From NCBI GenBank assembly GCA_017399175.1, contig JAFQEE010000014.1:1-51266 (forward strand): a stretch of 51,266 nucleotides of DNA, given 5' to 3'. Under the pieces are notes generated by a model. The model did no database searches, had not been told where the DNA came from, and was given only the letters and a program-made list of their open reading frames with translations. The position numbers were made by a program, and so were the translations under genes. The DNA comes from Clostridia bacterium (GTDB taxonomy: Bacteria; Bacillota; Clostridia; Oscillospirales; Acutalibacteraceae). The first letter of the stretch is position 1; every line of letters begins with the position of its first letter. Below, piece after piece: positions 43,525 through 51,266 of the stretch.

Positions 43525-45390
43525 TTACAAGGAAAGTATAACAAAAGAGCATCCGTCAATAAAAACCTCACCATTCTGAACACTATCGCCATAAAGGATT
43601 TTTGCGTTATGATAAAATTCAGGTAGTCCGTATTTTATTGAATGTTCGTTTCGATTTACAATTACCATAATATCGCCATTTTCATCGTGACGACGGAAGG
43701 CTACACAACCAAGCATAGAGGAAACAGGGGAGAAGTAACCTTTCGAGAAAACTTTGTTTTCTGTTCTGATTTCACCCAAAGTTCTGTAAAAAGTGATAAG
43801 TTCTTGATTTTCTTTCCCCCAAGGATAGCAACCACGATTAAACGGGTCTTTATATCCTTGCATACCTGCTTCGTCACCATAATAAACAGATGGCACACCT
43901 GGTAATGTATATTGTAATGCAACAGCACATTTTAAGAGTTTAACGCCTTTTGCATATTTTTCATCGTCAAGGAAATGACAGGACTGCCAGTAACGGTCAC
44001 GATATTCACAGGATTCGCCCGTAATTTTTGTGATTGCTCGTTCAGTATCGTGAGTACCGATGTGATTCATCATAACATCAAGGCATTGTTTAGGATAATT
44101 TTCCACAATCTGCATTACAGTTTTCATAAAGTTTTCCGCTTTTCCGTTACGACAAAAGTCGAGAATGGCATTTGCGAAAGGATAGTTCATCACAGAATCA
44201 AACTGACTGCCCAAAAGATAACGGCGTCTGCTACCGTAACTGTGTTTTGTTGTGGCATCTTCCCAGACCTCGCCCATTAAAAGTGCGTCAGGCTTTGTGA
44301 TTTTAAGTCTTTCACGCAATTCGTCAATGAAAATGTCAGGCAACTCGTCAGCAACATCAAGTCGAAAACCGTCAGCGCCCGTTTTAAGCCATTTTTCCAC
44401 AATTCCGCCTTTACCATTGATGAAATTACGGTATTCTTCACCTTCTTCAATTACTTCGGGAAGTGTGACAAAGCCCCACCAACTCTGATACTTGTCGGGA
44501 TAATTTGTAAATTTATACCATTTATAGTATGGACTTTCGGGAGAATTGTATGCTCCCAAAGTGTCGTATCGGCCTTTTCTGTTGAAATAAACGCTGTCGT
44601 CACCTGTATGGGAGAATACACCGTCAAGGATAATGTGAACACCTTGTTTTTTTGCCTCTTTACAGAGATTTTTAAAGTCTTTTTCAGTACCTAAAACAGG
44701 GTCTATTTTACCGTAATCGGCTGTATCGTATCTGTGATTTGAATGTGATTCAAAAATAGGATTAAGATAAATACAATTTACTCCAAGTGATTTTAAATAT
44801 GGTAGTTTCTCTTGAATACCCTTTAAATCTCCACCGAAAAAGTCATTGTTGAGAACTTTTCCCTCAGGCGTTGGTCGCCATTCAGGTTCATTTCCCCAAT
44901 CATCACGCATAATACGGTCAGCAGGTACATTTTTCTTTTTTTCACCGGAATTATAGAATCTGTCGGGGAAAATCTGATAAATAATTCCGCCTTTAAGCCA
45001 ATCAGGTGTAGTGAAATCCTTTTCAGTAACAGTCAATTGCCAGTCTTTTCGTGCGAATTGTGAACCTGCAAACCCGCCGATTCCGTTATCGCATTGAAGA
45101 ACTGAACTTCGACCATAAGATGAACAATAGTCAAAATGATACCAGTAAAGACCTTCGTTTTCTATGCTTGTATGAATGTCCCAAATTTCTGCATCATTGC
45201 CACACATACCAGCCCATTGCATCTCTCTTTCTTCATAAGCACCGTCATCACGACGAATGACTAAAATTGCCTTATTGCAACAAAAAGAGCGTGGCATACA
45301 AAGGCGAAAATGTATTTCTTCACCTGCTGAAACACTACCGAATTTATCTTTAAAGAACAAATCTCTTGAATTATAGGGGATAAAGCCCAT
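43525..45390 (-). CDS. GH13 alpha-amylase family enzyme (neopullulanase/cyclomaltodextrinase-like)
   Basis: About 621 residues from the ATG at 45390, giving the usual MGFIPYNSRDLFFKDKFG opening; an extended frame upstream overlaps the promoter. An N-terminal beta domain (about 1-130) precedes the GH13 barrel. Catalytic regions are DGVFSHTGDD, GFRLDVADELP (nucleophile Asp), GEVWEDA (acid/base Glu) and NHIGTHDTERA (third acidic residue). There is no signal peptide, so it acts in the cytoplasm on maltodextrin or cyclodextrin-type substrates. A promoter lies at 45422-45450. Confidence 0.92.
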   Translation of the reverse strand: MGFIPYNSRDLFFKDKFGSVSAGEEIHFRLCMPRSFCCNKAILVIRRDDGAYEEREMQWAGMCGNDAEIWDIHTSIENEGLYWYHFDYCSSYGRSSVLQCDNGIGGFAGSQFARKDWQLTVTEKDFTTPDWLKGGIIYQIFPDRFYNSGEKKKNVPADRIMRDDWGNEPEWRPTPEGKVLNNDFFGGDLKGIQEKLPYLKSLGVNCIYLNPIFESHSNHRYDTADYGKIDPVLGTEKDFKNLCKEAKKQGVHIILDGVFSHTGDDSVYFNRKGRYDTLGAYNSPESPYYKWYKFTNYPDKYQSWWGFVTLPEVIEEGEEYRNFINGKGGIVEKWLKTGADGFRLDVADELPDIFIDELRERLKITKPDALLMGEVWEDATTKHSYGSRRRYLLGSQFDSVMNYPFANAILDFCRNGKAENFMKTVMQIVENYPKQCLDVMMNHIGTHDTERAITKITGESCEYRDRYWQSCHFLDDEKYAKGVKLLKCAVALQYTLPGVPSVYYGDEAGMQGYKDPFNRGCYPWGKENQELITFYRTLGEIRTENKVFSKGYFSPVSSMLGCVAFRRHDENGDIMVIVNRNEHSIKYGLPEFYHNAKILYGDSVQNGEVFIDGCSFVILSL

Positions 45391-45421
45391 TGTGACACCG
45401 CCAAAAAGTTGATAATAATAT

Positions 45422-45450
45422 ATTTTACCAAAAGAAAAGGTATAATGCAA
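45422..45450 (-). promoter_or_regulatory. Sigma-A promoter of the GH13 gene
   Basis: TTGCAT (45445-45450 on the minus strand) and TAAAAT (45422-45427), spacing 17, about 30 bases before the start. Confidence 0.65.
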
Positions 45451-45453
45451 TAG

Positions 45454-45486
45454 AAAAAGGATAGTGTTGTTGGCACTATCCTTTTA
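45454..45486 (-). terminator. Intrinsic terminator after the LCAT-like gene
   Basis: GGATAGTG (45459-45466) and CACTATCC (45474-45481) form a perfect 8-bp stem followed on the minus strand by five T residues. Confidence 0.9.
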
Positions 45487-45507
45487 AGTCGTTTTCTTGT
45501 CACAATA

Positions 45508-47466
45508 TCAAAAACTGTCTGTATTTGGAATAACAACATCTGTCACATAGTTATTGTTATCAGTTGTTGGTTCGTCAGGTTTAACATCAGGTTTTTCAGG
45601 TTTGTCTGTTGGATTTTCAGGTTCAACAGGTAATTCTGTTGTCCCGTCGTCTTCTATGTTATCTACCTGCTTTGCAAGATGAGGATAAAGTTTCATTTCT
45701 TCGTCACTCACGGCAGTAAAACCAAACTCTTTCACAGCGAGAGTATGCATTGCGTTATCAATCAGGCAAGTTACTGCAACAGTAAATGGCTTTTCTGCAT
45801 TTTCAAGTGATGTTTCAGTTATATCAATGACATATTTTTCGCCCACCTGAAGCACAGTATCAATTTCGTGAGTATATTCCATATCGGCACCAAGTAATTT
45901 GACACAAGGAATGTGAATTGGTGATGTTCTTGAAAGATTTTCAATAATCAGTTCTGTGTCGGTTGATGAATGGTAACCAACATCTGTATTATTGAAATGA
46001 ACATAGATATTGTCTGCGTGTTTTTGTGCATAGTTAAACTGTGGGAATCTGTCATCATCAAATACAGTTTCAAGGTCATTCCACAGGAAATTGCAAACAA
46101 TCTGCTTTGTGTATGGGTCATTGAAATATTGTCCGTGTCCCTGACCTGTAACATACCATGTACTGTCAGGTAACGCACCTGTTGATGCGTCTATATTGAA
46201 TTCAGGTGAAATGTGATAATGTGCAGGGTCATCACAAATCAAACCATTCTGAACATAACCTGCTTCAAAGGTTTCTCCAAATGGTGCACAAGTAGCACCA
46301 CCTGAACCAAGATATGTGTCAATAAGGAAGTCCGAATTTGTTCCCACACTGCTTACTGCAGTATATCCGCAACCAACAATGTAACCGATTTTTGTTCCGT
46401 TTTTCTGTAATTCTGCAAATTTATCTGCAAGATTAGTACCTGTGTGAACATCTCTGTGATATTTAACTGTATCATAATAGAGTTTTCCGTTTGTTTCGGG
46501 ATTCAAACCGATATTTTCAATAACTTCGTCAAATCTGTCCATAGGAACAAAATCAAGAAGTGACGGTAACTGAGAAAGTCTGTAATTAATTCTGTCTTCC
46601 TGTAAGACTCTGTTTATACCACCAATAATATTATCCAATGAAAGAAGGTCAAAAATCCAATTAAAGTCTTCTTCTATATCAAATATATGTTCAACGAATT
46701 TCATAACATTTTTTAAATCAAGGTCAACATATTCATTCATCATAACAGTGCTGACAAGTGTTGTACCACCTGTTGCAGGATTTGCAAGAATTGCATTTCT
46801 TACATCACCTTTATCTCCGTAATAATAAAGGTATGTTGTGCCGTACTGACCACCGTGACTAAGTCCCATAAGGTCAACTTTGTCACTGCCTGTAATTTCT
46901 TTAACCTCTTGGATATATTCATCAACTGCTTTTACATAGTCAATCTGACTTCTTCGCCAGTCAAATGTGAAACCAAAAACATTTTCTGCACCAACACGAG
47001 CTATTGCTTCTTCTACAAATACGCTTTCAGGGATATATTCGGTCATATCCTTTTCAATAAGTGTTGAAACCTGAGTAGCCTTTGCACCTTTGGGATAATA
47101 TGTAAGATTCTGCCATGATGTACCGTCTTCAAGAATTACAAGTGGCATAAGTGTATCCTTGACAATAGGCACAAGTGCTTCAACAATAGCATCTTCACCA
47201 ACAAGCTTACCTGCAACCATTCCCGGCAAAGCAGAAATTACCTGTTCACCGATTTTTGCAAAGTCAACAGGCCAAGCCTTTACAACATCACCTGTTTCAG
47301 GGTCGATAATCGGTTCACCATTTTCATCAGCGTAGACGAGTGTTGGACCTGAATATCCCTGAAGTACAACCACAGGTACAGGTTTTTCTTCTTTTGCAAA
47401 GGCAAAAAGAGAAAATGTTGTGAAAATCATTACAATTGCGATAAATACTGATAAAATCTTTTTCAT
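45508..47466 (-). CDS. Secreted alpha/beta hydrolase, LCAT-like
   Basis: A 652-residue protein with a signal peptide (1-24). The fold is recognisable from the nucleophile elbow GLSHGGQ (about residue 205), preceded by FGFTFDWRRSQID and VKEITGSDKVDLMG, the layout of lecithin:cholesterol acyltransferase-like hydrolases. A long insertion (about 240-330) probably forms a lid. The C-terminal tail (from about 615) is rich in Pro, Glu, Lys and Thr, typical of a surface spacer. Likely an extracellular lipase or acyltransferase; the substrate is unknown. Confidence 0.8.
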   Translation of the reverse strand: MKKILSVFIAIVMIFTTFSLFAFAKEEKPVPVVVLQGYSGPTLVYADENGEPIIDPETGDVVKAWPVDFAKIGEQVISALPGMVAGKLVGEDAIVEALVPIVKDTLMPLVILEDGTSWQNLTYYPKGAKATQVSTLIEKDMTEYIPESVFVEEAIARVGAENVFGFTFDWRRSQIDYVKAVDEYIQEVKEITGSDKVDLMGLSHGGQYGTTYLYYYGDKGDVRNAILANPATGGTTLVSTVMMNEYVDLDLKNVMKFVEHIFDIEEDFNWIFDLLSLDNIIGGINRVLQEDRINYRLSQLPSLLDFVPMDRFDEVIENIGLNPETNGKLYYDTVKYHRDVHTGTNLADKFAELQKNGTKIGYIVGCGYTAVSSVGTNSDFLIDTYLGSGGATCAPFGETFEAGYVQNGLICDDPAHYHISPEFNIDASTGALPDSTWYVTGQGHGQYFNDPYTKQIVCNFLWNDLETVFDDDRFPQFNYAQKHADNIYVHFNNTDVGYHSSTDTELIIENLSRTSPIHIPCVKLLGADMEYTHEIDTVLQVGEKYVIDITETSLENAEKPFTVAVTCLIDNAMHTLAVKEFGFTAVSDEEMKLYPHLAKQVDNIEDDGTTELPVEPENPTDKPEKPDVKPDEPTTDNNNYVTDVVIPNTDSF

Positions 47467-47490
47467 TTTTCAATCCCCATTTCAAATGAA

Positions 47491-47519
47491 ATTTTATAAC
47501 TTTATTTTATTCCTTACAA
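47491..47519 (-). promoter_or_regulatory. Sigma-A promoter of the LCAT-like gene
   Basis: TTGTAA (47514-47519 on the minus strand) and TAAAAT (47491-47496), spacing 17. Confidence 0.65.
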
Positions 47520-47533
47520 CTCCTGTTGTCAAT

Positions 47534-47568
47534 AAAAAGAAAAACGGTATCCTATAAGAATACCGTTT
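47534..47568 (-). terminator. Intrinsic terminator after the M28-lipoprotein pair
   Basis: AAACGGTAT and ATACCGTTT arms are followed on the minus strand by further T residues. It lies about 20 bases after the lipoprotein stop at 47589. Confidence 0.85.
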
Positions 47569-47588
47569 GAATCTGTTTTGTTATGTTC

Positions 47589-48704
47589 TTACCAACCGAA
47601 GTTGTATGTAAGTGAAGATGTACATGGGAATTCAACAACAACTGTACCGTAATCAGCCAAAGCACCTGTAAATGTGATATTTGCTGTGATAATCATATTC
47701 TTTTCATATGTTGTGTATGCCATTTCATCGTTAACAGCATTTATACCTGCTGTAATTTTGCAAGGTGTAAAAGCAATTTCAAATGAGTTGAGAATCAAAT
47801 AGTTTTCTGCAACCTTGAATTGTTCCATAATTCCATCTTTCTCGCGAACAGTAAATGCCTTTTTAACACTTGCTTCTTCAGGTTTTACAACCATATTAAT
47901 TGTTCTGTAAAGTTCTGACGGAACAAAGATATATTCGCCTTCTTCATCTTCAGCATTATTACCTTTTTCATCGAGGTCATAAACCATTGTAGGAACAATT
48001 GATGTATAAATTGGGAATGTGTTTGTTTTCTCGTCTGTATAAAGGTCATTAAGCGTCAATGTACTTGCGGTTTTTTCACCAAGAGGATAGATAACATCAG
48101 TTAAATCAGCATTCTTTTTAGTTGCATCTTCCTGACTGAGATTCATAAGGAATGAACCGATATCCTTAAGTGCCATATCGGCATAAAGACGGAATGCTGC
48201 ACGGAATTTGTCCTGATTTTCCAATTCTTTTCCGTCTTCTGATTTAAATACAACACCATCACCGTGGTTAATCCAGAAATTTTCGTAGTATGAAACTCTT
48301 GCAGAACCATTTGTCTTGATATCGTTAATCATACCATTGAAATAATCAAGTACTTCCTGCTGATTTCCTGTGAACTGTGCCCATTCTTCGTCAGAAATAA
48401 GAGCTAAAATATCGTTGAAATATTCTTCTGAACCATATTTTGAAACGAGTTCATAGTATGAAAGTTTAACAACTCTGTCATCTGTCTTTTTGTTAAAGTT
48501 TTCATAAAGTGTTGCAAGCTTGTCACCGGGAAGAATATTCTTCAATTCACCATATGTGAATTCAAAATAAACATCACCTAAATCAGTTTTTGTTTCAACT
48601 GGAATAGGTCTGTTAACTTCACTTGTACTGCAACCTGCAAATGATACTGCAAGCATTGTAAAAGCCAATACCACAGCAATAATTCTAATAACATTCTTTT
48701 TCAT
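47589..48704 (-). CDS. Lipoprotein of unknown function (371 aa)
   Basis: The signal peptide ends in SFAGC (Cys25), giving a lipid-anchored protein. The rest is a soluble alpha/beta protein without recognisable domain motifs, ending in a beta-rich section (ITANITFTGALADYGTVVVEF). It begins 24 bases after the M28 peptidase gene and ends at a terminator, so both are one unit. No function is inferred. Confidence 0.8.
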   Translation of the reverse strand: MKKNVIRIIAVVLAFTMLAVSFAGCSTSEVNRPIPVETKTDLGDVYFEFTYGELKNILPGDKLATLYENFNKKTDDRVVKLSYYELVSKYGSEEYFNDILALISDEEWAQFTGNQQEVLDYFNGMINDIKTNGSARVSYYENFWINHGDGVVFKSEDGKELENQDKFRAAFRLYADMALKDIGSFLMNLSQEDATKKNADLTDVIYPLGEKTASTLTLNDLYTDEKTNTFPIYTSIVPTMVYDLDEKGNNAEDEEGEYIFVPSELYRTINMVVKPEEASVKKAFTVREKDGIMEQFKVAENYLILNSFEIAFTPCKITAGINAVNDEMAYTTYEKNMIITANITFTGALADYGTVVVEFPCTSSLTYNFGW

Positions 48705-48728
48705 ATTTATTTTCCCCTTTCGGTGAAA

Positions 48729-50000
48729 TTAATAACTGTCTTTAAGTCCCTGTTCATCAAACAGGAAAACAGTTTCAAGAACAACTTTAAGTGAATCCTC
48801 AAGAGTTTTCATTTCAAGAACGCTTACATTGTCATCTCTTGTATGATAATATCTCGCAGGAGCAGGGTCCATGCTTGTAAATCCGACTGATTTAATACCA
48901 CCCTGTTGCATAGCAGCAGCATCAGTTGAGCCTAACGGAGTTGTTGTGAAATTAACAGGAACACCTGCATTTTCACTGGCCTTTTTCATAAGAGCACAAC
49001 CCTGTTTATCAAGATTAACTGTTGCTGTCATATCTTTTGTAACAATACCCATAAATTCATAGTCACGAAGTGTGTCAAGAGCGATGAAAAGTGTTTCAAC
49101 ACCGTCATTTTTGTATTCGTCACCGTGAGCCTTTGCAAATGCCTTTGAACCGCGAAGACCTTCTTCTTCAGCACCAACTGACATTGCAACGATTTCAGTA
49201 TTTTCAAGACGAATGTCATTGTGCTTGAAATAAAGAAGTGCCGCCATTGCTGTAAACACACCTGTAAGGTCATCAGCAGCACCGTCAACAGGTAATTTCC
49301 AGTTAACAAAGAACATTACTGAAACAAGTGCAGGAATCATAAGAGCCTGAACAACAATCAATACGATTTCTGCTGTACGGTTATCAACAAAGAAGCCTGC
49401 GATTGAAAGTCCCATTGTAACAAGAAGACCTAAAACAGCAGAAACAACAACTGTTGTAACTAACTTTGGTCCGCCAAGATATGTGTATCTCCATTCATAA
49501 GCAGTATCCATATGACCGCCGATGATGATTCTTCTTTTTGTTTCGCCTGATGCTTTTCTTGTGCAAATCACATTACTTGATTCCTGCTTTTTGAAGAACG
49601 GGTCAAGAACTTCTTTGTAGAAAAGGAATTCGCCCAAAAGGAAGAAAACTGCAATAACAACAAGTGCAACTGACACTATTCTCATTACCATTTCAACAGG
49701 CTCTGGCATATTAAATGCAAAACAGAGAATTCCCAAAACAGCAGCAACAAGAGCTAAAATGCCGTCAATCATAACCCAACTCATAAAAGCTTTTGGACTT
49801 AATGTGAATTTTTCTCTTTTAACTTCGTCGGCAATAGGAGTCATAAGTTTTTCAACATAATCCTGACCTTTTCTCTCGCCTTCATAACCTGCAGGACGAG
49901 GGCCGATTTCTTTACAAACCTTTTTTATTTCTCTGATAGCAAAGTTTGAACACTCACGGACTTTTGATGAATAGTGAGCGTGACTTTCATGTGCTTTCAA
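48729..50000 (-). CDS. M28-family metallopeptidase with membrane spans
   Basis: About 423 residues. The start is set at the TTG at 50000, because the GTGGAGG that would otherwise encode an earlier GTG start is itself the ribosome binding site, 8 bases upstream. The M28 zinc motifs are present in two parts: GGHMDT (His ligand), DGAADDLTG (bridging Asp), GAEEEGLRGS (catalytic and ligand Glu), LDTLRD and YYHTRDD (final His). Two pairs of membrane spans are inserted (about 75-130 and 180-240), the second inside the peptidase fold between HMDT and DGAADD. Probably an aminopeptidase held at the membrane. Confidence 0.85.
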   Translation of the reverse strand: MKAHESHAHYSSKVRECSNFAIREIKKVCKEIGPRPAGYEGERKGQDYVEKLMTPIADEVKREKFTLSPKAFMSWVMIDGILALVAAVLGILCFAFNMPEPVEMVMRIVSVALVVIAVFFLLGEFLFYKEVLDPFFKKQESSNVICTRKASGETKRRIIIGGHMDTAYEWRYTYLGGPKLVTTVVVSAVLGLLVTMGLSIAGFFVDNRTAEIVLIVVQALMIPALVSVMFFVNWKLPVDGAADDLTGVFTAMAALLYFKHNDIRLENTEIVAMSVGAEEEGLRGSKAFAKAHGDEYKNDGVETLFIALDTLRDYEFMGIVTKDMTATVNLDKQGCALMKKASENAGVPVNFTTTPLGSTDAAAMQQGGIKSVGFTSMDPAPARYYHTRDDNVSVLEMKTLEDSLKVVLETVFLFDEQGLKDSY

Positions 50001-50035
50001 ATTACAAACCTCCACTCGGATATATATACTGATTT

Positions 50036-50064
50036 ATTGTAGCACAATTTTTTTGCTAAGTCAC
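50036..50064 (-). promoter_or_regulatory. Sigma-A promoter of the M28 gene
   Basis: GTGACT (50059-50064 on the minus strand) and TACAAT (50036-50041), spacing 17, in the divergent spacer. Confidence 0.55.
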
Positions 50065-50090
50065 TATTATTTTAAAAATTTTTGCAAATA

Positions 50091-50119
50091 TTGACATCGG
50101 GGACAAAAAAGGATAAACT
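50091..50119 (+). promoter_or_regulatory. Sigma-A promoter of the VanY-like gene
   Basis: Perfect TTGACA (50091-50096) and TAAACT (50114-50119), spacing 17, 37 bases before the start codon. Confidence 0.7.
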
Positions 50120-50155
50120 ATAACACGAAAAAAATTTAAGTTTAGGAAAAGATGT

Positions 50156-50983
50156 ATGAAAGAAATGCAGTTAAAAATCCGTAAATTTCTCTTTATTGCA
50201 CTTGTGGCAATTTTAGGCATACTTTTAATATTGTATATAGCATTCTGTCGCGGTGGGGATTATAATTCTGCTCACATTGATGAACCAACAACAAAGGTTG
50301 AAAGCACAACAGAAGCACCCACAGACCCTATCGAGGAAGAACCGACAGACATAGTAGAAGAACCTGAAGAAAGCACAACAGAAGAGCCTGTAATATGGGA
50401 TAATTACAGTCCGTCAAAGGTACTTTTAAGTGAAAACTGGATGTTGGCTCTTATCAACAAAAACTATCCGCTTGATAAGAACTATTCAATGTCAACTGCT
50501 ACAGTTGTTGAGGGCAGTTCCGTTACAGCCGATATCCGTGTTGCAGAGGCATACAGACAGATGTACAATGCCGCTATGAGTGAGGATGTTGTTCTTACAC
50601 CGTATTCGGGATATTGCAGTTATCAGCGACAGAAAATCATTTATGACAATAAGGTTCAGGCATTCTTGCTTCAAGGCCTTACGGAAGAAGAAGCAAAACA
50701 GAGTGCTGAAAAGCGTGTTGAACCTGCAGGCTGCAGTGAAAATGGCGCAGGACTTGCAGTTGATGTAATCAGTGCAAGTGCAGGTTTCGCATCAACTAAC
50801 GAATATAAATGGCTTGTGGCAAACGCTCATAATTTTGGTTTCGTTCTCCGTTATCCCGAAGATAAAACTGAAATTACGGGTATGATTTACCAACCTTGGC
50901 ATTGGAGATATGTCGGTGTTGATGTGGCAACAGAAATGAAAGACCAAAACCTTTGCCTTGAAGAATATTTAGGTGCAGTATAA
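50156..50983 (+). CDS. VanY-like (M15B) protein with lost catalytic residues, probable pseudoenzyme
   Basis: A 275-residue membrane-anchored protein: cytoplasmic Lys-rich start, one span (11-31), a Thr/Glu/Pro linker (42-80) and a VanY-type D,D-carboxypeptidase domain (about 95-265). Family motifs are clear but altered: SGYRSY is SGYCSY (Cys154), SEHxxGLAVD is SENGAGLAVD (zinc-ligand His replaced by Asn196; Asp203 kept), and EPWHWRYVG is QPWHWRYVG (catalytic Glu replaced by Gln246; His249 kept). Three of five key residues are gone while the surrounding fold is conserved. It may bind peptidoglycan stems without cutting them. The reading frame is intact. Confidence 0.88.
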   Translation: MKEMQLKIRKFLFIALVAILGILLILYIAFCRGGDYNSAHIDEPTTKVESTTEAPTDPIEEEPTDIVEEPEESTTEEPVIWDNYSPSKVLLSENWMLALINKNYPLDKNYSMSTATVVEGSSVTADIRVAEAYRQMYNAAMSEDVVLTPYSGYCSYQRQKIIYDNKVQAFLLQGLTEEEAKQSAEKRVEPAGCSENGAGLAVDVISASAGFASTNEYKWLVANAHNFGFVLRYPEDKTEITGMIYQPWHWRYVGVDVATEMKDQNLCLEEYLGAV

Positions 50984-50986
50984 TCA

Positions 50987-51057
50987 TACACCGCAGGTGT
51001 ATTTCATATCGTAGGATATTTCATAATCGATGATTATTTTATATTGCGTAGCAATAT
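50987..51057. repeat. Array of four short hairpins spaced by TTTCAT-like linkers
   Basis: Four palindromes follow each other: TACACCGCAGGTGTA (50987-51001), ATATCGTAGGATAT (51006-51019), TAATCGATGATTA (51024-51036) and ATATTGCGTAGCAATAT (51041-51057). The linkers are TTTCAT, TTCAT, TTTT and TTCATT. It begins 3 bases after the VanY stop. Confidence 0.8.
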
Positions 51058-51091
51058 TTCATTAAAATTAATAGATAATTAAAAACCATAA

Positions 51092-51126
51092 ACAAAGGTG
51101 GAGTCTTAACCTGACTCCACCTTTGT
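51092..51126. terminator. Perfect 14-bp hairpin, terminator-like
   Basis: Arms 51092-51105 and 51113-51126 pair perfectly around a 7-base loop. On the minus strand it is followed by TTATGGTTTTT, on the plus strand by AT-rich sequence without a T run. It may end transcription entering from the right, or belong to the adjacent element. Confidence 0.55.
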
Positions 51127-51136
51127 TGTATAGTAA

Positions 51137-51266
51137 AACCACGCGTTAGACGCGTGGTTCGGTAGAGATTAATCGGTGAAACAGGATATAGAAAATAAAA
51201 ACTCCTTCGAATATAATAAAGGTGCGGTCTGCCAACTGCACAATAAAAATAACGAAGGAGTGTCAA
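51137..51266 (+). mobile_element. Probable left end of an IS200/IS605-type element (truncated by the window)
   Basis: A 9-bp hairpin AACCACGCG/CGCGTGGTT (51137-51159) is the kind of subterminal structure bound by single-strand transposases. Further in, ACTCCTTCG (51201-51209) is exactly complementary to CGAAGGAGT (51253-51261), so the strong ribosome binding site at the window edge is locked in a stem, with a GTGC/GCAC hairpin inside the loop. The same design represses tnpA translation in IS200. The transposase gene itself would begin at or beyond the edge and is not seen. Confidence 0.6.

Noticed and set aside
50987-51057. Possible CRISPR array
   Set aside because: The hairpins differ in sequence and the linkers are only 4-6 bases; there are no equal-length repeats and spacers.
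51039-51266. Minus-strand open frame at the right edge
   Set aside because: It runs through perfect hairpins of a probable mobile-element end and has no protein-like features.

Overview
The window comes from a low-GC Gram-positive chromosome, most likely an uncultured gut-type member of the Clostridia (Oscillospirales/Ruminococcaceae-like). The evidence is AT-rich DNA, consensus sigma-A promoters and strong AGGAGG ribosome binding sites, the Firmicutes origin gene order, dockerin-bearing secreted proteins, many lipoproteins with lipobox signals, and Clostridia-type RnfA/D/E membrane proteins. No species is assigned.

The centre (about 8.7-33.3 kb) is the replication origin neighbourhood. Leftward from the origin, on the minus strand, run rpmH, rnpA, yidD, yidC, jag, mnmG, rsmG, noc, a dockerin-CAP protein, parA, parB, serS and two lipoproteins. 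Rightward, on the plus strand, run dnaA, dnaN, yaaA, recF, remB, gyrB, gyrA, an LCP protein, a CPBP protease, tadA, mnmE and mrp. Strand polarity switches between rpmH and dnaA, as expected when both arms are co-oriented with replication. Two perfect parS sites are present. mnmE is not in its usual place beside mnmG but lies on the other side of the origin. No canonical DnaA box was seen in the spacers flanking dnaA, and the DnaA DNA-binding signature is altered.

The left edge (0-8 kb) holds a 1,840-residue secreted dockerin protein, the start of a possible cohesin-like protein, and upstream of them a strongly folded RNA with its own consensus promoter that resembles the raiA-motif class of noncoding RNA.

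The right part (33-51 kb) is mixed: membrane proteins, a Cys/Asp-rich zinc-ribbon protein, efp, a three-gene Rnf-like operon (D, E, A only) with a DUF4015 protein, mecA, rpe, tRNA-Arg(CCT), lipoproteins, a GH13 amylase, an LCAT-like hydrolase, an M28 peptidase and a VanY-like protein whose catalytic residues are replaced. Several repeat families fill the gaps, and the right edge looks like the left end of an IS200/IS605-type element.

The most unusual observations are the Rnf-like D-E-A trio without RnfB/C/G and with three of four iron-sulfur cysteines lost, the folded RNA upstream of the giant dockerin gene, the VanY pseudoenzyme, the altered DnaA signature with missing canonical boxes, and a hairpin that both resembles a terminator and buries the noc ribosome binding site.
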